DNA of 11,130 nt from positions 1-11,130 of the forward strand of contig JAIRNU010000064.1 of the NCBI GenBank assembly GCA_031257945.1, given 5' to 3'. Below the pieces are notes generated by a model, which was not told the origin of the DNA, did not search any database, and was given only the letters and a program-made list of their open reading frames with translations. The DNA comes from Holosporales bacterium. Its GTDB lineage: Bacteria; Pseudomonadota; Alphaproteobacteria; BNTO01. Shown here piece after piece: positions 6,920-11,130 of this stretch. The translations under genes were made by a program, and so were the position numbers. The first letter of the stretch is position 1; the number at the start of each line of letters is the position of its first letter.

Positions 6920-6983
6920 AAGGAGGCGCAAAGAAAATATAATGCAGTGTTCGTCCTTCTGGTCCGCATTGTATGACCCTTAA
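6920..6983 (+). promoter_or_regulatory. AAGGAGG ribosome site and 13-codon leader ORF
   Basis: A textbook AAGGAGG lies at 6920-6926, 46 bases before the prepilin peptidase ATG and so too far to serve it directly. The first ATG after it (6942) opens a 13-codon ORF, MQCSSFWSALYDP, which stops at 6981-6983, eight bases past the peptidase start. The peptidase ATG at 6973 has no good ribosome site of its own, so reinitiation after the leader is plausible. The spacing of 15 bases from AAGGAGG to the leader ATG is long, which weakens the case. Confidence 0.35.
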
Positions 6984-7428
6984 TTTCGATGTTATAGACT
7001 ACATTTTGATATTATCCGCAGTGGTCCTTGGGACGCTGGCCGCGTATCAGGATATCAAGAGCCGCAGCTTCACCGTCCTTACTGGCTTGGGGATTTTTAT
7101 TGTGGGGGGGGTGTGGTGCATTAAGCAGTTATTCATCCCTATTACAATCTTCCCAATTGCTTGCAGTATGGGTATCGCACTAATAATTGGTCGCCTAATA
7201 AAGAGAAAGGTTATAGGGGACGGTGACATCCTGCTTCTATGCTCTGCTGGTTTTTTTGTAACATTCAACGAATTACCAGCATTTATAGTATTTTGTGGTG
7301 CTGGGGGGGTATTAACGTACGCGATTCAACGGTATATATGTAAAGACACCGGTAGAAGCATACCATTCATCCCGGCGATAGTCGTATCGCAATGGCTCAC
7401 ATTTTTCTTGTATTGTACAGGGGGGTAG
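6973..7428 (+). CDS. short A24-family prepilin peptidase
   Basis: This is an integral-membrane aspartyl protease that would cleave the leader of type IV pilin or type II secretion pseudopilins. The 151 residues comprise only the peptidase core, without the N-terminal cysteine-containing methylase domain of full-length PilD. The two catalytic aspartates are visible: Asp27 in YQDIKSR and Asp85 in GDGD (82-85). Hydrophobic segments lie at about 9-25, 36-57, 59-73, 86-97, 101-118 and 133-148. The end, PFIPAIVVSQWLTF, matches the usual C-terminal helix. ATG at 6973 is the only start in the frame, because a TAA sits at 6940-6942. No pilin-like substrate is encoded in the window. Three G-tracts (7104-7111, 7303-7309, 7420-7425) make the gene prone to slippage. 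It is followed by uppP after one base. Confidence 0.85.
   Translation: MTLNFDVIDYILILSAVVLGTLAAYQDIKSRSFTVLTGLGIFIVGGVWCIKQLFIPITIFPIACSMGIALIIGRLIKRKVIGDGDILLLCSAGFFVTFNELPAFIVFCGAGGVLTYAIQRYICKDTGRSIPFIPAIVVSQWLTFFLYCTGG
7104..7309 (+). repeat. G8 and G7 homopolymer tracts in the prepilin peptidase gene
   Basis: Runs of eight G (7104-7111, codons for VGGV) and seven G (7303-7309) lie inside the coding sequence, and a six-G run (7420-7425) ends it. In the sequence given, the frame is intact. Tracts of this length are classical sites of slipped-strand mispairing, and a one-base change in either of the first two would truncate the protein. Confidence 0.6.
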
Positions 7429-7429
7429 T

Positions 7430-8221
7430 ATGCCGTTTGACATCCTATTATATGTACAGAGTATAACGGAATGCTTCCCGATAAGCTCCACGGCACACGT
7501 CCTTTTATTAGCAAAGCTTTTGCATATCACTAACCCAGACGTTTTCCTGCAACAGCCCTTATTGCATCTTATCCCGTGCGCTGTGTTTATTTGCTGCTTT
7601 GGTCACGAAGTTATTGAAATTTGCAAATGCCTCATACGAAGCGTAAAAAAGCCGGCGTTGTTGGTAAATGATAAATCAAGACCCGCAACCCTTTTGCGAA
7701 GTATTTTTGTGGCGGTTATTCCGACTGTATTGATTGTTTTTGTATTATCTATTTTACATATAAAGATTCAACAAACACTAAAAATAATCGCCATAAACTC
7801 TATTATATTTGGTTTTTTATTGCTTTTAGTTGATCGGTGGAAGGCTAATGACGCCAGCAACATGGTAACCGAAAGGAAGGCGCTTTTCATAGGGTTGTCG
7901 CAGATTTTATCAGTAATTCCCGGGGTTAGCCGCCTTGGGATATGCCTAACAATGGCACGTTTGTTTTCATTGGGGCGGCGCGAATCTTTGACTTTTTCTG
8001 GTTTAACCGCAATTCCAGTTTTGTTTCTGGCTGGAGCGTACTCCGCGCTGGAAAATTTGCATGGCCAGTACGCAATTGATATAAACTTTTTGTCTGTTAT
8101 TGCATCATTTGTTCTTGGGTATCTATCATTACGCATTTTTATACGCTATATAGGAAGTTGTTCCTTTTGTTTTTTTGGAGTGTACAGAATTGTTTTGGGT
8201 CTTTTTCTACTATTTCTGTAG
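7430..8221 (+). CDS. uppP: undecaprenyl-diphosphatase UppP (BacA family)
   Basis: This membrane enzyme dephosphorylates undecaprenyl diphosphate to the monophosphate, regenerating the lipid carrier for peptidoglycan and other envelope polymers. The 263 residues are highly hydrophobic, with about seven or eight membrane segments. The (E/Q)xxxE motif is Q10-S-I-T-E14, followed by FPISSTAH with Ser19-Ser20 and His23. The second signature is PGVSRLG (164-170), retaining the catalytic Arg168. Two positions of the usual PGxSRSxxT pattern differ: Leu169 for Ser and Cys172 for Thr. The ATG lies one base after the prepilin peptidase stop, and that gene's terminal G-run with TAGT forms the only ribosome-site candidate, implying coupling. 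It supplies the lipid carrier for the wall that FtsI, encoded divergently, would cross-link. Confidence 0.93.
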   Translation: MPFDILLYVQSITECFPISSTAHVLLLAKLLHITNPDVFLQQPLLHLIPCAVFICCFGHEVIEICKCLIRSVKKPALLVNDKSRPATLLRSIFVAVIPTVLIVFVLSILHIKIQQTLKIIAINSIIFGFLLLLVDRWKANDASNMVTERKALFIGLSQILSVIPGVSRLGICLTMARLFSLGRRESLTFSGLTAIPVLFLAGAYSALENLHGQYAIDINFLSVIASFVLGYLSLRIFIRYIGSCSFCFFGVYRIVLGLFLLFL

Positions 8222-8249
8222 GCGATTGATTTGTTCAAATGGGTAAAAG

Positions 8250-10682
8250 ATGAAAAGAAGTGAAGAATCTGTAGTGATCGTTGAGTCACCAGCAAAAGCA
8301 TCTACTATTGGACGTTTCCTTGGTCATGGTTTTAAGGTTTTAGCCAGTTATGGCCACGTTAGGGATTTATTAAGTAAAAACGGTTCGGTTGATACTGATC
8401 ACGATTTCAATATGACTTGGGCGGAAATAGAAAAATCGCGAAAGCATGTAAATGAGATAATTAAAGCAGTAAATGGGGCGGGCAACGTGTTCCTTGCAAC
8501 TGACCCTGACAGAGAAGGCGAGGCTATTGCCTGGCATATATCAGAATTAATTACGCAAAAATACGGGGATAAGGCGCCCAATATGCAGCGCGTCATATTC
8601 CATGAAATCGTGAAAAAAGCCGTGCTTTCGGCGATGCAATCCCCGCGATCGATTAACGATTTGTTGGTTAATGCTTATTTAGCGCGGCGAGCGTTGGATT
8701 ATCTGGTTGGGTATTCGATTTCCCCTATTTTGTGGAAAAAGCTTCCGGGCTCACGGTCTGCTGGGCGCGTTCAGTCGGTTGCGCTGCGCTTAATAGTAGA
8801 GCGAGAGCAGGAAATCGAAAAATTTGATTCGCAGGAATACTGGACGATAGGCGGAATTTTTTCGACAGCGGCGGATAAAGAGGTAACCGCGAAACTCCAT
8901 ATTTTAGACGGGAAAAAATTGGGGAAGCTCGATATCGGCAGCGCAGAACAAGCGCAGCAGATTTGCTCTGCCCTTATGCCGCTAAGTTACGCCGTTACGT
9001 CCGTTGAGAAAAAGCAGGTGCAGCGCTTCCCCGCCCCGCCGTTTACTACGTCCACTCTTCAGCAGGAAGCCTCTCGTAAACTTGGCTTTGGTGCGAGTCG
9101 TACTATGCGCACTGCGCAGACTCTATATGAGGGCATCAGGATTAACGGGGAGCTAGTCGGGCTTATAACGTATATGCGAACAGATAGTGTTACGCTTAGT
9201 ATGGAAGCATTGCATGATTTCCGCGATTTTATACAAAAGAATTACGGGAAGGAGTATTTGCCTAACGATATTCGGGTGTACAAGACAAAAGCGAAAAATG
9301 CACAGGAGGCGCACGAAGCGATTCGTCCGACGCAAATCACGCGGCGCCCTGCGGATATATCGTCTTTTTTGAATAAAGATCAGCTTGCTTTGTATGAGCT
9401 AATATGGAAGCGGGCCATTGCCTCCCAAATGGAGAATGCTTTGTTTGACCAAGTTACCGTGGATATTTCTGATAGCAGCGAAAAGCACATATTCCGGGCC
9501 GTTGGAACGACGCAAAAGTTTGACGGGTTCTTAAAGGTCTATCAAGAGGGGTTGGATGAAGCGGATGAGGCCGCGCCTGGCGAAGAAAAGCTTCCCCCCA
9601 TCAGTCTAGCTGAAAAACTGGCGCTGGAACATTTGGTCGACACGCAGCATTTCACGCAGCCACCTCCGCGCTTTACAGAAGCCAGCCTGGTCAAAAAGCT
9701 AGAAGAGCTTGGAATTGGGCGCCCTTCCACATATGCCCCGCTTATGCAGGTTTTGCAGGATCGCGGGTATGCAACTATCGAAAAGCGTCAGTTCGTCCCG
9801 TCGGATCGTGGGCGAATCGTTACAGCATTTCTTACAAACTTTTGCAAGAAATACCTTGAGTACGATTTTACAGCGAACATGGAGGAGGAGCTTGATGATA
9901 TCGCTAACGGCGTACTGGAGTGGAAGAGCGTTATGCGGACGTTTTGGACGGATTTCTCGGATACCATAGCCAAAATGAGCGAAATTTCGATAACGGACGT
10001 AATTGAAAAGCTTGAAAACGACCTGTCCGCGTACATCTTCAAAAACATCGAGAATCGCCGGTGCGACAAGTGCAATGATGGCATGATGGGGCTGAAACTG
10101 AGTAAATTCGGGGCGTTTCTAGGGTGTAACAATTATCCTGCATGTCCTAACCGCAAGCAAATAGACGTTCCCCCGGAGGAACAGGCAGCTGTGCTTGAAC
10201 CAGTTGAACTTGGGGTAGATCCTACGGACAATACGAGAATTACTGTTCGTAAGGGGCCATACGGGTTTTACTTGCAATTTGATCCTTTGTCTGCGCCGCC
10301 TGTAGAACCTACAGACAAGAAGAAGAAAAAGGCTAGTAGCGTTAAGCGGGTTGGGATCCCGCCATCTATTGTTCCGAGCAATATTACATTACAAGAGGCT
10401 TTGGTGCTGAAGTCATTCCCCTTAACCATCGGGCAATACGAGGGACATGATATGCAAGTTAGTACTGGACGGTTTGGGCCGTACGTGAAATGCGGGGATA
10501 CTATTGCATCTATTCCTAAAGCTATAGATTTTATGCAAATTAACTTGGAGGAGGCGTGCAGTTTGATCGAAGCCAAAAAGGCAAGAAATGCAAAGAAGGT
10601 TGTAAGTGTCGGGCAGGCAGGAGGGACAAGCGGAACAAAATTGGCCGGGCGGAAAAGGTCGCCGCGTAGTACCAAATCTTAA
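8250..10682 (+). CDS. topA: DNA topoisomerase I (type IA) TopA
   Basis: TopA relaxes negative supercoils by transient single-strand cleavage, with a 5'-phosphotyrosine link and Mg2+. The 810 residues begin with the Toprim domain (VVIVESPAKA at 8-17, DPDREGE at 85-91). The type IA core holds SRSAGRVQSVALRLIVEREQ from 168 and the catalytic Tyr308 in GLITYMRTDSV. It continues through AHEAIRPT (354-361) and EELGIGRPSTYAP (485-497). The C-terminal part has one four-cysteine zinc finger (Cys605, 608, 626, 632). Topoisomerase C-terminal repeats follow (GPYGFYLQ at 669-676, GRFGPYVKCGD at 740-750), then a Lys/Arg-rich tail that probably binds DNA. Length and layout are normal for alphaproteobacteria. 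The start at 8250 gives a short N-terminal lead; a weak GGGTAAAAG precedes it. It lies 28 bases after uppP and is probably co-transcribed. Confidence 0.97.
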   Translation: MKRSEESVVIVESPAKASTIGRFLGHGFKVLASYGHVRDLLSKNGSVDTDHDFNMTWAEIEKSRKHVNEIIKAVNGAGNVFLATDPDREGEAIAWHISELITQKYGDKAPNMQRVIFHEIVKKAVLSAMQSPRSINDLLVNAYLARRALDYLVGYSISPILWKKLPGSRSAGRVQSVALRLIVEREQEIEKFDSQEYWTIGGIFSTAADKEVTAKLHILDGKKLGKLDIGSAEQAQQICSALMPLSYAVTSVEKKQVQRFPAPPFTTSTLQQEASRKLGFGASRTMRTAQTLYEGIRINGELVGLITYMRTDSVTLSMEALHDFRDFIQKNYGKEYLPNDIRVYKTKAKNAQEAHEAIRPTQITRRPADISSFLNKDQLALYELIWKRAIASQMENALFDQVTVDISDSSEKHIFRAVGTTQKFDGFLKVYQEGLDEADEAAPGEEKLPPISLAEKLALEHLVDTQHFTQPPPRFTEASLVKKLEELGIGRPSTYAPLMQVLQDRGYATIEKRQFVPSDRGRIVTAFLTNFCKKYLEYDFTANMEEELDDIANGVLEWKSVMRTFWTDFSDTIAKMSEISITDVIEKLENDLSAYIFKNIENRRCDKCNDGMMGLKLSKFGAFLGCNNYPACPNRKQIDVPPEEQAAVLEPVELGVDPTDNTRITVRKGPYGFYLQFDPLSAPPVEPTDKKKKKASSVKRVGIPPSIVPSNITLQEALVLKSFPLTIGQYEGHDMQVSTGRFGPYVKCGDTIASIPKAIDFMQINLEEACSLIEAKKARNAKKVVSVGQAGGTSGTKLAGRKRSPRSTKS

Positions 10683-10698
10683 TACCTGTAATTCTGCC

Positions 10699-10777
10699 GG
10701 TTTCCCTCTACGCTGCAAAAGCTGCACCGTGTCTTATATACCGCGGGGTGGAGGGAAATCTCCCTCCCTCCTATTTT
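10699..10777 (+). terminator. probable topA terminator with two alternative stems
   Basis: GGAGGGA (10750-10756), loop AATC and TCCCTCC (10761-10767) form a 7-bp G+C-rich hairpin. CTCCTATTTT follows it, giving a weak T-tract ending at 10777. The same GTGGAGGGAAATC strand (10748-10760) can instead pair with GGTTTCCCTCTAC (10699-10711) in a 13-bp stem with two G-U pairs. The two foldings exclude each other, as in terminator/antiterminator pairs. The position, 17 bases after the topA stop, makes simple termination the default reading. Confidence 0.5.
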
Positions 10778-10818
10778 AAACCCTAACTCCGTCTAAAATT
10801 TAGTATGCCTGTTCCAAA

Positions 10819-10860
10819 AACCTGCTAGTACAACATATTTTTGTACATCGTGATCAGGTT
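10819..10860. repeat. nested inverted repeat
   Basis: AACCTG (10819-10824) pairs with CAGGTT (10855-10860), and inside them GTACAA (10828-10833) pairs with TTGTAC (10841-10846). It lies between topA and the transposase fragment. It could be part of an insertion-sequence end or a structured untranslated region. Confidence 0.45.
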
Positions 10861-10870
10861 CTGCTATATT

Positions 10871-10902
10871 CCGATAGGCAGTATAATTATACGGCATATC
10901 GG
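10871..10902. repeat. 32-bp near-perfect palindrome
   Basis: Fourteen of 16 base pairs match about the centre. The outer arms are CCGATA and TATCGG, and the middle is the perfect 12-bp GTATAATTATAC, with mismatches only at the 7th and 10th pairs. The centre contains a TATAAT (10882-10887) that could be a -10 box for the transposase fragment, with no convincing -35. It ends nine bases before the ATG at 10912. An operator, a transposase binding site or a dispersed palindromic repeat are all possible. Confidence 0.55.
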
Positions 10903-10911
10903 TAGGGAGCC

Positions 10912-11076
10912 ATGAGTTTGCCAGACTGGGTTTTACCATTCAAAGAACCACACACAACGATAAAATGCATCAAGGGAGCGTACTATAAGTACGAGATTCA
11001 CTATAGTCAATCGCGTTTAATTTGTGGTTTTCGCTCAAGTATAGACGCGCCTGCTTTAAATACAGTTCTCCCGTAA
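10912..11076 (+). pseudogene. N-terminal fragment of an IS4/IS1634-like transposase
   Basis: This is a 54-codon ORF with an ATG at 10912 and GGTAGGGAG just upstream. Its first 32 residues (LPDWVLPFKEPHT, then IKGAYYKYEIHYS) resemble the short N-terminal leader of transposases in the IS4/IS1634 group, where WVL-x-x-K-x-x-x-T-x-I and a YY-x-Y-x motif precede the basic KKR stretch. The resemblance is from memory, not a search. After HYS the sequence becomes unlike the family and stops at 11074-11076, so the gene is probably deleted or frameshifted. Downstream frames to the window end show multiple stops and no obvious DDE-domain sequence. The rest of the element may lie beyond 11130. Confidence 0.5.
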
Positions 11077-11130
11077 AAAAAGTACACGAATTCGCACTAT
11101 ACTTGGTTTGATAAATTATGCCGCCGGCTC

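Noticed and set aside
11061..11113. Continuation of the transposase in the third frame (VKKVHEFALYLV)
   Set aside because: Too short and too weakly similar to any transposase segment to claim; two stops follow at once.

Overview
The window looks like a chromosomal segment of a moderately AT-rich alphaproteobacterium, most plausibly a host-associated (Rickettsiales- or Holosporales-like) lineage. The reasons are an FtsL of the alphaproteobacterial type (AEWAYLNDPERL motif), a TopA with a single four-Cys finger plus C-terminal topoisomerase repeats, a dismantled cell-division (dcw) cluster, two secreted proteins of no recognised family, and a decayed transposase. The taxonomic placement is inference; no rRNA or tRNA is visible.

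Minus strand, 248-6665. Reading from 6665 downward there is a small secreted helical protein (6255-6665), a frameshifted remnant of a second copy of the same gene (6070-6237), then rsmH, ftsL and ftsI. These three are tightly packed (TAATG and ATGA junctions), as in the conserved start of a dcw cluster. The usual neighbours mraZ (upstream) and murE (downstream) are absent. Upstream sits the small secreted gene, and downstream a roughly 800-residue secreted coiled-coil protein (248-2638) with an internal 330-bp repeat. A good sigma70-type promoter (TTGACA, 17 bp, TACAGT) lies ahead of the small secreted gene and may drive the whole block.

Divergent control region, 6666-6972. It holds the minus-strand promoter, an 11-bp palindrome overlapping its -10 box, a short hairpin, and a strong plus-strand promoter (TTTACA, 18 bp, TATAAT). 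A perfect AAGGAGG and a 13-codon leader ORF that runs into the next gene follow.

Plus strand, 6973-10682. A short A24 prepilin peptidase, undecaprenyl-diphosphatase (uppP) and DNA topoisomerase I (topA) form a probable operon. UppP recycles the lipid carrier used to make the peptidoglycan that FtsI cross-links, so the two divergent blocks meet in septal wall synthesis. The prepilin peptidase gene carries three G-tracts (8, 7 and 6 G).

Plus strand, 10683-11130. After topA comes a G+C-rich hairpin region with two mutually exclusive pairings, then a nested inverted repeat and a 32-bp near-perfect palindrome. The palindrome lies directly ahead of a 54-codon fragment that resembles the N-terminus of an IS4/IS1634-like transposase.

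The candidates for something undescribed are the repeat-bearing secreted coiled-coil protein, the duplicated small secreted protein beside rsmH, and the G-tract prepilin peptidase. None amounts to a demonstrated new system.
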